In this document: one piece after another, positions 8,922-18,500 of the stretch
How positions within the stretch are numbered: the stretch's first letter is position 1
Layout: every line of letters starts with the position of its first letter
Notes under the pieces: model-generated
Told to the model about the DNA's origin: nothing
What the model saw: the letters and a program-made list of their open reading frames with translations, nothing else
Database searches by the model: none
NCBI GenBank assembly: GCA_003611875.1
Contig: RAYY01000028.1
Span: 1 to 64,000, forward strand
Reading direction: 5' to 3'
From: a bacterium D16-56
GTDB taxonomy: Bacteria > Bacillota > Clostridia > Lachnospirales > Lachnospiraceae
Length of the DNA: 64,000 nt
Program-made: the position numbers and the translations under genes

Positions 8922-9570
8922 GAGACAGGAAAAGATTTTTCAGGAGCTGACAGACCGGTATCCGGCGCTGGAGGCGGTTCGTGGAGATATTCTGGAAGCC
9001 TACCGTATTTTGGAGGAGTGCTATGAGCGGGGAGGCAGGCTTTTGATTGCCGGAAACGGGGGGAGCTGTGCAGACGCAGAGCATATCGTAGGGGAATTGA
9101 TGAAAGGCTTTGTAAAGCGCAGGGAGCTGAAAAAGGAGCTTCAGGCTCGGCTAATAGCCGAGGATGGGGAGAATGGCGCAAGGCTGGCTGAGTGTCTGCA
9201 GGAAGGTCTGCCTGCTATTGCCTTAAATGGCCATCCGGGGCTTTCCACGGCTTTTGCCAATGACGTGGATGCAGATATGGTGTATGCCCAGCAGATCTGT
9301 GGATATGGGGAGGAAGGGGATGTATTTCTGGGAATCTCCACTTCCGGCAATGCCAAGAATATAGATTATGCGGTGACGGTTGCAAAGGCGAAGGGGATGA
9401 AGGTCATCGGCCTTACGGGAAAGGATGGAGGAAGCCTGGCCAAACGGGCTCATGTGGCTGTGGTGGCGCCGGAGCAGGAGACCTTTAAGATTCAGGAGCT
9501 GCATCTGCCTATTTACCATGGGCTGTGTCTTCTTTTGGAGGAAAAGTTTTTCGGAGAGGAGCAGTCCTGA
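8905..9570 (+). CDS. gmhA: Sedoheptulose 7-phosphate isomerase (SIS domain)
   Basis: This 221-residue SIS-domain protein has LLIAGNGGSCADAEHIVGEL near residue 50 and the FLGISTSGNAKNI sugar-phosphate loop, with a terminal HLPIYHGLCLLLEE helix. GmhA turns sedoheptulose 7-phosphate into heptose 7-phosphate, the first step of the pathway whose other three genes precede it. The open frame extends upstream, but ATG 8905 is preferred because GGGAGG lies 11 bases before it. ATG 8869 is an alternative start. Slightly longer than classical GmhA, it carries an insert around KRRELKKEL...EGLPAIALNGH. Confidence 0.86.
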   Translation: MAVLNERQEKIFQELTDRYPALEAVRGDILEAYRILEECYERGGRLLIAGNGGSCADAEHIVGELMKGFVKRRELKKELQARLIAEDGENGARLAECLQEGLPAIALNGHPGLSTAFANDVDADMVYAQQICGYGEEGDVFLGISTSGNAKNIDYAVTVAKAKGMKVIGLTGKDGGSLAKRAHVAVVAPEQETFKIQELHLPIYHGLCLLLEEKFFGEEQS

Positions 9571-10352
9571 TGCTGACTCATACCTATGCAATCTGTGCTT
9601 ATAAGGATTCGCCTTACCTGGAAACCTGCATTCGTTCTTTGATAAGGCAGACGATTCCGGCATCCGTGATTTTATGTACCTCCACACCCAGCCCGTACCT
9701 TCAAAGGACAGCAAGGAAGTATGGGCTTCCGCTTTTTGTGCGGGATGGTGAGAGCGATATCCAGGATGACTGGAATTTTGCATATGAGAAGGCGGCATCC
9801 CGTCTGGTGACGATTGCCCACCAGGATGACATTTATCACAGGGATTATGGGAAATATGTGCAGCAGTGTTGGGGCAAGTATCCGGATACCTTGGTCTTTA
9901 CCACGGACTGTGCAGTGTGGAAGGAAGGAAGAATCAGCAGAAGGGGTCTTGTGCTGCAGACAAAGCGGCTGCTGCGGGTACCCTTGCGGCTTCGGGGCCT
10001 TGCCCATTTAAAGGCAGTGAAGCAGGCTGTGTTTCTGTGGGGGAATCCGGTGATCTGCCCGGCCTGTACCTATGATAAAAAGGCGCTGGGGGTGCCTCTT
10101 TATGATTCCTCCTTCAAGTTTGCATTGGATTGGGATACCATGTATCGTCTGGCGGCACAAAAGGGCAGATTTGTATGTGAGGAGAAACCATTGATTTGCT
10201 ACCGGGTTCATGACCAGGCTGCGACCAAGGCATGTATTCAGGACAGCAGGCGTCCTGAAGAAGAACTGGCCATGTACCGGAAAATATGGCCTGAGCCAAT
10301 GGCAGGGCTTTTGATGCATTTTTATAAAAAAGCCTATGCCTCTTATGATTAA
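9570..10352 (+). CDS. Family 2 glycosyltransferase
   Basis: This 260-residue GT-A enzyme has an N-terminal strand THTYAICAYKDSPYLE, a CIRSLIRQT helix and AHQDDIYH as a DxD-like metal site near residue 88. A later acceptor-side segment is FKFALDWDTMYRLAAQKGRF. The ATG at 9570 shares its A with the gmhA TGA (TGATG) and follows GAGAGGAG, so the two genes are translationally coupled. It is a plausible heptosyl or partner-sugar transferase, but the substrate cannot be read from sequence. Confidence 0.75.
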   Translation: MLTHTYAICAYKDSPYLETCIRSLIRQTIPASVILCTSTPSPYLQRTARKYGLPLFVRDGESDIQDDWNFAYEKAASRLVTIAHQDDIYHRDYGKYVQQCWGKYPDTLVFTTDCAVWKEGRISRRGLVLQTKRLLRVPLRLRGLAHLKAVKQAVFLWGNPVICPACTYDKKALGVPLYDSSFKFALDWDTMYRLAAQKGRFVCEEKPLICYRVHDQAATKACIQDSRRPEEELAMYRKIWPEPMAGLLMHFYKKAYASYD

Positions 10353-10396
10353 AACTGTGATTGAAATTGTCTAAACGAAAGGAATGGTGATGAGAT

Positions 10397-12742
10397 ATGG
10401 AGGAACGGGAAAGCAGCAATTTAAAGGGTTCAGTCATTCTCATTGCCATAGTGATCTTGTATTCGGTGGTGAATGTAATCGGGAGAGGGGTGCTGTCCTG
10501 GCATATTGCCCAAAAAGAGTACCATTTCATGATGGCAGAGGTATTTTGTCTGTGGCTGGCTCTGTGGCTGCTTTTGTGCAGAAAAATGACCAGGATCCAG
10601 CGCATAGGCGGCATCGCAGGGCTTGGGGCAGTGTTTGCCTGGCTTCATATGATCTTTCTGCCGATTCTGTTTACAGGCTGTTATGTGGTGTACCTGGTTA
10701 TCCTGGGAAGATGGCTGAAGGGGGCGCAGGAAAGACCTGCGGGACTTTGCTGGGACTTCTTTTTAGGGTCAACTGCAACCATTCTGGTATTTTGCCTTTT
10801 GTCTTTGGCAGGGCTTGGCAGGATTGGGATCCTGCGAATATGGGTATTGGCCAGCGGCGGGGCGCTTACGGTGCTTCAGATTAGAAAGCAGCGGTCAGCG
10901 GTTCGGAGACAGGAAGAAACAGGGGAAGGGAAAATATCAGCCCTTCCGGTGGGCGCCGCAAAAGGGAAAAAATCCGTTGCGGCGGCTTTTGACGGGAGGA
11001 CAGCCATGTCTCTGGCTCCTGCTGCCATGCTGGCAGGGATTCTGGCTTTGGTGATGCTTCAGGCAGGCAGGCTGAACCTGACTGTGGATTTTGATAGTCT
11101 GTGGTATGGTGTCCGTTCTCATGTAATGCTGGACAGCGGCAGGGGTATTTATGAAAACCTGGGAACCTTGGGAGTGGTTTATACCTATTCAAAGGGATGG
11201 GAGGTATTGACGCTGCCTTTGGCGGGATTGCCCTCTTACAGCTTTATCACGGCTATGAACCTGTGGACAGCAGGATTTACACTGATGGCATTTTATGAGA
11301 CGGCGGCAATCCTTCTGGATCGGAAAAAGGCTTTGTGGGCGCCTTTTCTGGCGGCGTCTGTGCCGGGAATCATGAATATGTCCGGGACAGCCAAGGCGGA
11401 TATGATAACCTTGTTTTGTCAGATTTTAATGATACAGACCGTATTCCGGTATGAGAGAGAGCATAACAGGAAATGGCTGGTTTTGGGCGCGGCGGCAGGG
11501 TGTGTGAGTCTGACAATGAAGCCGACAGCAGTGGTGTTTTCTACGGCTGCTGCAGGGATGGCGGCCTTTTGGCTGATTCTGGAACGGATTCTGGGCCGGG
11601 TACGGGAAAGCAGTTTTGTGCCGGAGGAAGAAAGCCTGTGCAAGGCAGGCCAGGAATATCGGCGATTTCCCCTGTTTCTGGCAATCTCTTTTGGCGCTTT
11701 GGCAGGAATATGGGGAAGGACCCTGTATCTGGTGGGAGTGCCTGTGACCTCTATTTTTTACCGGATTTTTCAAAGGCTGGGCTTTCAGGTCAAGTATCCG
11801 TTTTATGCGGCAGGCTTTCCGGCAGCAGGAAGCAAAGAGACGGCGGGAGATTCGTTGGCATTCATTGTGACACGCGTGTCCCATGTGCTTTTCAATCCTC
11901 AAGGGGATGATATGGCTCATGTAATCATTGCATGGGGAGGCGTTCTTCCTGCGGCATTGCTTATCCTTCTTTTGCTTTTGCTGGCAAAGAAGAGAAAAAG
12001 AGCACGTGTGGGAAAAGCAATGAGGTTTCTGCTGCTTTTGCTGGCAGCCCTATTGCTGATTGATCTGGTAAGCCTGTATTCCTTGTCCCAGATCGATGGC
12101 AATTACTATATGCTGACCTATGGGGTGCTGATTCTCACGGGTTGTATCGGGATGAGCGGCCAGAGCCGCCAGGGTTGGCGGGCAGCTACCATGGCTTTTC
12201 TGCCTGTATGGCTTTATGGCGCCATTCTGTGTGGTCTGACCAACTGGGCTTGGGCTTTGGGCAGCGGAGGGCTTCATCCGATCAATCAAGGATATTATCC
12301 CCATGTGCAGGAGGAGAGGGAGAAGCGGGCGGCGCAGGGAAGTGCCGCCATATGGGACATTTTTGCAGAAGATCCCAGAACCAGGGTGATTGCGTTAGGA
12401 GAGCATCCAGGGGTGCTTTCCTTTCCCTGTTGGGTTCAGTCCTATGTGGATATATCCGGATATTGGGGAAATCCTGAGGTGGTGGCAGATGCACCTGGGT
12501 TTTTAAGGTATTTACAGTATGCAAACGTGGATTATCTGTATATGGAAAGGGAGTATGTGGATACCAGCGTGAGAATCTACCAGATCATACGGTCTTTGAT
12601 TCAGGAGGGGTGGTTATGCGATGTGCGGGATGAAAACGGCAATTTGGTTTTAAGTGTCTGCAGGGATGACACAGGACATACAAAGGAGGAAACGGCCCGG
12701 AATTTATGGGTGTTTGACGAAAGGTATATTCAGCATCCTTAA
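10397..12742 (+). CDS. Polytopic membrane protein, GT-C-like glycosyltransferase candidate
   Basis: This 781-residue protein has many hydrophobic segments (several in the first 170 residues, more between about 200 and 660) and a soluble tail of about 120 residues. Near residue 230 an extracytoplasmic-type loop reads LTVDFDSLWYGVRSHVMLDS. It is an acidic-motif loop like those of GT-C enzymes that use polyprenyl-phosphate sugars. There is no close named family that I recognise. Flanked by glycosyltransferases, it probably acts on the outer face of the membrane. It follows the GT2 gene by 44 bases. The GT-C call is structural inference. Confidence 0.5.
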   Translation: MEERESSNLKGSVILIAIVILYSVVNVIGRGVLSWHIAQKEYHFMMAEVFCLWLALWLLLCRKMTRIQRIGGIAGLGAVFAWLHMIFLPILFTGCYVVYLVILGRWLKGAQERPAGLCWDFFLGSTATILVFCLLSLAGLGRIGILRIWVLASGGALTVLQIRKQRSAVRRQEETGEGKISALPVGAAKGKKSVAAAFDGRTAMSLAPAAMLAGILALVMLQAGRLNLTVDFDSLWYGVRSHVMLDSGRGIYENLGTLGVVYTYSKGWEVLTLPLAGLPSYSFITAMNLWTAGFTLMAFYETAAILLDRKKALWAPFLAASVPGIMNMSGTAKADMITLFCQILMIQTVFRYEREHNRKWLVLGAAAGCVSLTMKPTAVVFSTAAAGMAAFWLILERILGRVRESSFVPEEESLCKAGQEYRRFPLFLAISFGALAGIWGRTLYLVGVPVTSIFYRIFQRLGFQVKYPFYAAGFPAAGSKETAGDSLAFIVTRVSHVLFNPQGDDMAHVIIAWGGVLPAALLILLLLLLAKKRKRARVGKAMRFLLLLLAALLLIDLVSLYSLSQIDGNYYMLTYGVLILTGCIGMSGQSRQGWRAATMAFLPVWLYGAILCGLTNWAWALGSGGLHPINQGYYPHVQEEREKRAAQGSAAIWDIFAEDPRTRVIALGEHPGVLSFPCWVQSYVDISGYWGNPEVVADAPGFLRYLQYANVDYLYMEREYVDTSVRIYQIIRSLIQEGWLCDVRDENGNLVLSVCRDDTGHTKEETARNLWVFDERYIQHP

Positions 12743-12820
12743 ATGAAGGTGTCAGTACAAGAGCCGATGTGCCGGATTCCGGTTTCACACAGTCTGGTGC
12801 CGGAACGCCGGGTTTTTACA

Positions 12821-12926
12821 GGAAGCCTCCATGCGCCCGTCTGCGGACGCACCGCCAACCATGAAGGTCTGGCGGACGCATTTGGCATCCCCGATTTTAA
12901 ATCGCCTCCGGCGATGGGACTTTTAC
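12821..12926 (-). repeat. Copy A of the ~105-bp palindromic 3'-end element
   Basis: This is a minus-oriented copy sharing most bases with the copies at 22096, 33433 and 33541. Its right half holds TCGCC-TCC-GGCGA as a short hairpin (12903-12915 region), and GGGACTTTTAC marks the end. It lies 78 bases after the stop of the preceding plus-strand gene. Read from that gene, it has the same orientation as every other copy has relative to its own upstream gene. Confidence 0.75.
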
Positions 12927-12949
12927 AGGAACAACAAGGAGTGAAAGAG

Positions 12950-14779
12950 ATGGAGAAACAGACGAAAACCATGTTAAGATGGAAGACCGATCTGATTGTG
13001 CTGTTTGTGCTGATAAGCCTTGCCTTTTGGATTAATCAGGGGATGGAGATAAAAGGACTTTATATGGATGACCTGTATTTGTGGTCCTGCTATGGAGAAC
13101 AATCCTTTTTCCAATTTGTATTCCCTATGGGCAGCACCCGGTTCCGTTTTCTGTATTATCTTTTTGCCTGGCTGGAGCTGGCTTTGATCGGGAACCGGGT
13201 CTGGCTGATTGTTCCTGTTAATATTGTGCTGAATGTGGGGATTGCCTTTACTTTGTATCAGATGGCTCATCGGTTCAGTCATTCAGCCAGTGTCGGGGTT
13301 TTGGCCGGGATTGCATTTCTCTTTTCCCGAATGGCCTACTACCAGATCGGACAGCTTTATGGACTGATGGAGACAATGGCCACATGGATGGCTCTGGGGA
13401 TTTTATATCAGCTCTGCGAATATCTTAATGGAGAGGGAAGGGCAAAGGATCGATGTTTTGTGGCAGCATGTCTGTTGTATGTGGGAATCTGTTTTGTCCA
13501 TGAGCGCTACATGGTGTTGATTCCGCTGTTTTTTCTGGTGCTTTTGTTTCATCGGTCACGGGAAATCAAGATGTGGCTGTGGCCTGCTGTCAGCTTTGCA
13601 TTGGTTCAGGCTGTGCGGCTGATAACGATCGGCGGGCTGATGCCGGCAGGAACCGGGGGAACCAATGTGGCGGATACCTGGTCTGTGGGGTCGGCAATTC
13701 GCTTTGCTGCCAGCCAGGTTGCTTATCTGTTTGGGATCAATGCAGGGCCAGAGCATTTAAACGGACAAAATTTCAGACAGTCGCCCATATGGATTTTAGT
13801 ACTTGTGGGGATTGCAGATATTCTGCTGCTGGCTCTGGTAGCAGCTTTTGTGGTAAGCCTTGTGCGGCATCGGATAACGCGGCCCCGGATTTTCCAGACC
13901 TGTGTGCTGTTTGTAGGCTTTATCGGAGGCTGTATTGCCTGCTCCAGTGTGACCATACGTGTTGAGATGCGGTGGGTCTATGTGTCTTATGGAGCAGCTT
14001 TGCTTTTTTTATCCTGGATATATGGGGTAATGACAGAGCTTCTGCTGAAAAAGGGAATGCTGCTTCACGCAGTGCCTTATCTGGCCGTGATTGCAGCCTA
14101 TGTGATGGTGATGGCGCCGGTGGAGCTTTACTACCGGCAAATGTATCCTAACCTTTATTATTGGCCGAATCAGCAGAGGTATAATTCTTTGGCAGAGGAG
14201 ACTTATGGGACTTATGGCCAAAGTATTTTCGGAAAGACCATTTATATAGTAGGAAATCAGTACGAAATGAGTGATTTTACCGCAGATACATTTTTTAAGG
14301 TGTTTGATAAGGAACGGAAGGCGGAAAATACGCAGGTCGTTCATATTGAGGATATCTGGGAGGCAGGGGTCGTCACGGAGGATATGCTGATTCTTCAGGA
14401 GGAGCCGGAGTTTGACCGGTTTCGGGATATTACGGAGACAGTACGGAATATTCGATGCAGAAGTGTCTATGGATATTATCGGGACGGGTGGATGGATGAG
14501 CGGGCTGAGATTCGGCTGATGGCCGGAGAGACGGGGCAGATTGAGCTGGATTTTCTGTATCCCAGAGAATTAAAGCCAGATCAGTGGCTGACGGTTTATG
14601 TAAATGGAGAGCCTGTTCAGTATCTGGAGCTGGATGAGAATCAGAAGGCGGTGCAGGTGCAGGTGCTTCCTTTTGAGCGGGTAAAGCTGGAGATTGAGAC
14701 GAATTTTTATGTGGAGGATGCTCAGGAGCAGAGGGGGGAGGACAGGCTGGCAGTGCTGCTGGCTCTGAAGGCGGACTAA
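12950..14779 (+). CDS. Polytopic membrane protein, GT-C-like, with soluble C-terminal domain
   Basis: The 609-residue protein has a first membrane segment at about residues 14-30 and then the loop KGLYMDDLYLWS, an acidic pair (D40, D41) in the position used by GT-C glycosyltransferases. About ten more membrane segments follow to residue 450. The C-terminal 150 residues are soluble and beta-rich. ATG 12950 is chosen for the upstream AAGGAG; the longer open frame to 12743 runs through repeat copy A and is unlikely to be translated. It is probably a glycosyltransferase or glycan-modifying protein at the outer membrane face. No precise family is recognised. Confidence 0.55.
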   Translation: MEKQTKTMLRWKTDLIVLFVLISLAFWINQGMEIKGLYMDDLYLWSCYGEQSFFQFVFPMGSTRFRFLYYLFAWLELALIGNRVWLIVPVNIVLNVGIAFTLYQMAHRFSHSASVGVLAGIAFLFSRMAYYQIGQLYGLMETMATWMALGILYQLCEYLNGEGRAKDRCFVAACLLYVGICFVHERYMVLIPLFFLVLLFHRSREIKMWLWPAVSFALVQAVRLITIGGLMPAGTGGTNVADTWSVGSAIRFAASQVAYLFGINAGPEHLNGQNFRQSPIWILVLVGIADILLLALVAAFVVSLVRHRITRPRIFQTCVLFVGFIGGCIACSSVTIRVEMRWVYVSYGAALLFLSWIYGVMTELLLKKGMLLHAVPYLAVIAAYVMVMAPVELYYRQMYPNLYYWPNQQRYNSLAEETYGTYGQSIFGKTIYIVGNQYEMSDFTADTFFKVFDKERKAENTQVVHIEDIWEAGVVTEDMLILQEEPEFDRFRDITETVRNIRCRSVYGYYRDGWMDERAEIRLMAGETGQIELDFLYPRELKPDQWLTVYVNGEPVQYLELDENQKAVQVQVLPFERVKLEIETNFYVEDAQEQRGEDRLAVLLALKAD

Positions 14780-14804
14780 GATTGTCAGATGAAAATAGAA
14801 ACTG

Positions 14805-14833
14805 TTGAAGAAAGAGAAAATCTGTGTTATACT
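14805..14833 (+). promoter_or_regulatory. Sigma-70-type promoter
   Basis: TTGAAG (14805-14810) and TATACT (14828-14833) are separated by 17 bases, in the 200-base gap before the gene at 14986. The leader downstream has short inverted repeats, including GGTAAC (14943 onward) pairing with GTTACC near 14965. I see no recognisable riboswitch. Confidence 0.5.
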
Positions 14834-14985
14834 CACGAGCATACTTATTTGCCCAATAATCGGGAATCGTACTGAAATAATGAAGCTATGGTGGTAAATC
14901 CTTTGGTTTACAGATATATTATCACGAAAATAGGACAGAAAAGGTAACTGTAAGGATACGGAACCGTTACCAGAAAAGGAAGATG

Positions 14986-16401
14986 ATGGATAAGGTTGAT
15001 GGTCAGGGCGGGAAAAGGCTGGTATATTATGGCGTACCTCTTTTGGGGGTGTTTTTGTGTCTTTGGTATGTAAAGGAAGCGACCTGTGATATTGTATATA
15101 CGGATTATATTCGTCTGGTAAATACCTATTTGCCGGATGTATGGAATCCGGAGAAATTTTTTGTGCCGGATGTGCTGACGCGGATTCCGATTAATTATTT
15201 CAGCAGGATTATCAATGTGACTTTTTTTGGATACAGCACAACCTTTGATATGGTTTTGGGGATTCTGGGGCTGGGTCTTTCCGGATTGGTTCTTGGAATG
15301 TACTGTCGGGAGCAGAAGGTGGGAGCCGGCTGGTTTGTGTTTTTGATGTTTCTTTTGTTTGGTCTGAATAAATGGGAGATGATGACCAACGGGACAGGGT
15401 GGGCGCATTTTCTGGCATTTGCCGGCTTTTACGGATATTACAGAATGTTTGACCGGGTACTCTACGGGCAGGGAAGAAGGTATGATCAAAGGCTGCTTTT
15501 GGTGATGCCTGCGGTGATTACGCTGGGGGTGGCAGGGCCTTACTGTGCCGTGTACTCTGTGGTGGTGTTTTTGTCCTGCGGCGTGGCATGGCTGATGGGC
15601 AGGCAGCAAAAAAGGAAGGACGGAAGGCTGTGGCTATTGGTTTTTGCCTGTACCATGATTCCTTTGCTGCTTTATATGTGGAGTAATTCTTATGCGGTGG
15701 AAGATCATGCGGGAGCAGTGGATGTGGGGCTGACAGAGCTTTTGATCACAGCGCCGGGATTTTTTGTCCGGTTTGTTTTAAAGTCCCTGGCTTCCATGCT
15801 GGTGGGGGGAGAGACCATTACAGGATGGATCGAAAGCGGGAGGATTCAGGACAGTGCCGTGTATGCCATGGGGCTGATTGTGGCGGCTGGGTATCTGGCG
15901 GCATTTTGGCTGAATATCCGGTTTGAACTGTATAAAAGGACCTTGTTTCCTTTGATGCTGCTTTTTTCAGGGGCAGGAAATCATGGGATCGTGCTGATTT
16001 CCCGATTTATTTTTGTCAATGAGAATTATGGGATGAGCTCCCGCTATGCGCTTCAGTATCAGGCGGGAATCCTGGGGATTGTTTTGACCCTTGCCATGAC
16101 CTGGAAGGCATTGAGGGGAAAGGACCGCCAAAAGGCTTTTAGCCGGGCTGCCGCCATTGTGTTTTGCGGGCTGCTGCTTATAGGGCATGGTTATACGGAT
16201 TATGCAGAGGCGAAAAAAGCTCCGGACAGGGAAGCATATGGAAGACGGATCGAGGCGATTGCAGTTCAGTTTGAGGATGTGGAGGACGACGTGCTGCGGG
16301 AGAATTTTGATTACAGGAAGGGGAGGCCGGACAGCGGAGCCAAGGTGCGCAGTGCTCTGACGATTTTAAAGGAACATGGATGGAATGTGTTTGGCAAATG
16401 A
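14986..16401 (+). CDS. Polytopic membrane protein, GT-C-like
   Basis: This 471-residue protein has about ten hydrophobic segments. The loop after the first contains DIVYTDYIRLVNTYLPDVW, a possible acidic GT-C motif. A C-terminal soluble stretch of about 60 residues is charged. The start could be ATG 14983 or 14986; the AAGGAAG before it favours 14986. It is the third GT-C-like protein in this locus and probably assembles or decorates the exported glycan. No named family is recognised. Confidence 0.5.
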   Translation: MDKVDGQGGKRLVYYGVPLLGVFLCLWYVKEATCDIVYTDYIRLVNTYLPDVWNPEKFFVPDVLTRIPINYFSRIINVTFFGYSTTFDMVLGILGLGLSGLVLGMYCREQKVGAGWFVFLMFLLFGLNKWEMMTNGTGWAHFLAFAGFYGYYRMFDRVLYGQGRRYDQRLLLVMPAVITLGVAGPYCAVYSVVVFLSCGVAWLMGRQQKRKDGRLWLLVFACTMIPLLLYMWSNSYAVEDHAGAVDVGLTELLITAPGFFVRFVLKSLASMLVGGETITGWIESGRIQDSAVYAMGLIVAAGYLAAFWLNIRFELYKRTLFPLMLLFSGAGNHGIVLISRFIFVNENYGMSSRYALQYQAGILGIVLTLAMTWKALRGKDRQKAFSRAAAIVFCGLLLIGHGYTDYAEAKKAPDREAYGRRIEAIAVQFEDVEDDVLRENFDYRKGRPDSGAKVRSALTILKEHGWNVFGK

Positions 16402-16533
16402 TTGGGAGCTGTGCTGAAATGATGAGAGTATATTGGCGAATCATTTAGCTCACAGGGGTAAAATGAGAAGATAAGGTCCTGCTGTCTGCAGAAAATCAGC
16501 AGACGGCAGTGAGAGAATAAAGGAGAGTTTGTG

Positions 16534-17310
16534 ATGAAGGTTGTGATTCTGGCAGGGGGATTGGGCACAAGGATCAGCGAGGAGAGCCATTTAAAGCCAA
16601 AGCCCATGATTGAGATCGGGGGGCGGCCTATCTTGTGGCATATTATGAAGTACTATGCGGAATTTGGATTTCACGATTTTATTATTTGTCTGGGATATAA
16701 GCAGTATGTGGTGAAGGAGTTTTTTGCGGATTATTTTCTTCATATGTCAGATGTGACCTTTGATCTGGCCAATAACAGTATGGAGGTACACAATAATTAT
16801 TCCGAACCCTGGCGCGTGACGCTGGTGGATACCGGGCTTCATACCATGACCGGGGGACGCGTGAAGCGGATTCAGCCATATATCGGGGAGGAGACATTTA
16901 TGCTGACCTATGGGGATGCGGTGTGTACGGTGGATCTGGAGGCGCTGGTCAGGTTCCACAGGCAGCATGGGAAAATTGCTACCCTGACCACTGTGAATAT
17001 CGGCCAGCAGAAAGGTGTGCTGGATATTGGCCCGGATCATGTAATTCGGTCCTTCCGGGAAAAGTCTTCCACGGACGGGGCGGTGATCAACGGTGGCTTT
17101 ATGATGATGAATCCGGAGATTTTCGGTTATCTTAGGGATGACGCCACAGTATTTGAGAAGGAGCCTATGGAGCGGCTGGTGTCAGAGGGTCAGCTGATGT
17201 CCTTTTTCCATGACGGATTCTGGCAGTGTATGGATACCCAGAGGGAAATGCTGCTGTTGGAAAAAATGTGGCAGTCAGGGAAAGCGCCGTGGAAGGTGTG
17301 GACAACGTAA
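16534..17310 (+). CDS. rfbF: Glucose-1-phosphate cytidylyltransferase
   Basis: This 258-residue nucleotidyltransferase starts MKVVILAGGLGTRISEESHL and has KPKPMIEIGGRPILWHIMKYY. Its middle reads LTYGDAVCTVDL, followed by DGAVINGGFMMMNPEIF and GFWQCMDTQREM. This is the RfbF/Ep pattern: CTP plus glucose 1-phosphate gives CDP-glucose. ATG 16534 lies eight bases after AGGAG. It opens the rfbF-rfbG-rfbH series for CDP-3,6-dideoxyhexose synthesis. Confidence 0.93.
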   Translation: MKVVILAGGLGTRISEESHLKPKPMIEIGGRPILWHIMKYYAEFGFHDFIICLGYKQYVVKEFFADYFLHMSDVTFDLANNSMEVHNNYSEPWRVTLVDTGLHTMTGGRVKRIQPYIGEETFMLTYGDAVCTVDLEALVRFHRQHGKIATLTTVNIGQQKGVLDIGPDHVIRSFREKSSTDGAVINGGFMMMNPEIFGYLRDDATVFEKEPMERLVSEGQLMSFFHDGFWQCMDTQREMLLLEKMWQSGKAPWKVWTT

Positions 17311-17332
17311 GGCTGTAAAGGAATAGAAAGAC

Positions 17333-17364
17333 AATAAATCTCCATGCGCCGGGATGCGGACGCA
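17333..17364 (-). repeat. Truncated copy E of the palindromic 3'-end element
   Basis: About 30 bases, AAATCTCCATGCGCC then GATGCGGACGCA, match the right-end third of the family (compare 12821-12852). It begins about 23 bases after the rfbF stop codon and has the same orientation relative to its upstream gene as the full copies. The rest of the element is missing. Confidence 0.45.
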
Positions 17365-17386
17365 AGGAAAGATAAGGAGTGCATAT

Positions 17387-18442
17387 ATGTATAATCTGGA
17401 AGCATGCAGGCAATTTTATCAGGGGAAGCGGGTATTGGTGACAGGGCATACAGGGTTTAAGGGGAGCTGGCTGTGCCGGATTCTGACTTTGGCTGGGGCA
17501 GAGGTAACAGGATATTCTCTGGAGCCGCCTACCGAACCGGCACTTTTTCGGATAGCCGGACTGGAGGATGGGATTGATTCTGTGATCGGTGATATCCGGG
17601 ATCTGAAACATCTGCGGCAGGTGTTTGACCGGGTACAGCCGGAGCTGGTGATTCATCTGGCAGCACAGCCCATTGTGCGGGATTCCTATGAGGATCCGGT
17701 GTATACCTATGAAACCAATGTTATGGGTACGGTGAACCTGCTGGAATGTGTGCGGCTTTCCTCCTCTGTACGTTCTGTGCTCAATGTGACCACGGACAAG
17801 GTGTATGAAAACCGGGAGTGGGAGTATGGATATCGGGAGTGCGATCCTTTGGACGGGTATGATCCCTACTCTAACAGCAAGTCCTGTTCCGAGCTGGTAA
17901 CACACAGCTATCAGAAATCCTTTTTCGGCAAGAAGGGCTGCCCGGTGTCCACGGCACGGGCAGGAAATGTGATCGGAGGCGGCGATTTTGCCAATGACCG
18001 GATTATTCCGGATTGTGTCCGGGCAGCGGCAGCGGGAAAGGAGATTGTGGTCAGGAATCCTTATGCTACCCGTCCGTTCCAGCATGTGCTGGAGCCGCTG
18101 TTTGTGTATTTGGAGATTATGCAGAGACAGTATGAGGATGCAGCGTACCAGGGATATTATAATGTAGGGCCTGACGACGGGGATTGTGTGACGACCGGGG
18201 AGTTGACTACCATGTTTTGTGAGATTTGGGGAGACGGTATCCGGTGGGTCAGCCGTCACGACGGAGGTCCCCATGAGGCAAACTTTCTAAAGCTGGATTG
18301 TTCTAAGGTAAAGAAGGTGTTTGGATGGCATCCCCGGTGGAGGATCCGGGAGGCTTTGGAGCTGACTGCCGAGTGGTCAAAGGCATATCTTTTAGGGCAG
18401 GACATGGCACAAGTGATGGATAGGCAGATCGGCAGTTATTAG
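17387..18442 (+). CDS. rfbG: CDP-glucose 4,6-dehydratase
   Basis: This 351-residue extended SDR protein has RVLVTGHTGFKGSWLCRIL at the NAD-binding end, HLAAQPIVRDSYEDPVYTYE, and the catalytic segment VTTDKVYEN...DGYDPYSNSKSC (YxxxK as YSNSK). The GxxGFKGSWL start and DPYSxSK motif are specific to the CDP-glucose branch (RfbG). ATG 17387 has AAGGAG upstream. It is placed directly between rfbF and rfbH. Confidence 0.93.
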   Translation: MYNLEACRQFYQGKRVLVTGHTGFKGSWLCRILTLAGAEVTGYSLEPPTEPALFRIAGLEDGIDSVIGDIRDLKHLRQVFDRVQPELVIHLAAQPIVRDSYEDPVYTYETNVMGTVNLLECVRLSSSVRSVLNVTTDKVYENREWEYGYRECDPLDGYDPYSNSKSCSELVTHSYQKSFFGKKGCPVSTARAGNVIGGGDFANDRIIPDCVRAAAAGKEIVVRNPYATRPFQHVLEPLFVYLEIMQRQYEDAAYQGYYNVGPDDGDCVTTGELTTMFCEIWGDGIRWVSRHDGGPHEANFLKLDCSKVKKVFGWHPRWRIREALELTAEWSKAYLLGQDMAQVMDRQIGSY

Positions 18443-18500
18443 AAGCGGCAGAAAGATAACCTGCGCAATCGGAGGATTCGGATATAGAAAGGAGACAGGG

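Noticed and set aside
12743-12949. Upstream extension of the membrane protein at 12950 by 69 residues.
   Set aside because: The extension is translated through repeat copy A, and a good AAGGAG site exists right before ATG 12950.
14943-14970. A possible riboswitch in the leader of the gene at 14986.
   Set aside because: Only short inverted repeats are visible. No known aptamer core could be recognised.
17165-18274. Long open frame on the minus strand opposite rfbF and rfbG.
   Set aside because: It lies antisense to two certain genes, has no family-like motifs and no ribosome site. Similar antisense frames opposite 1400-2002, 2378-3340 and 8215-9084 were dropped for the same reason.
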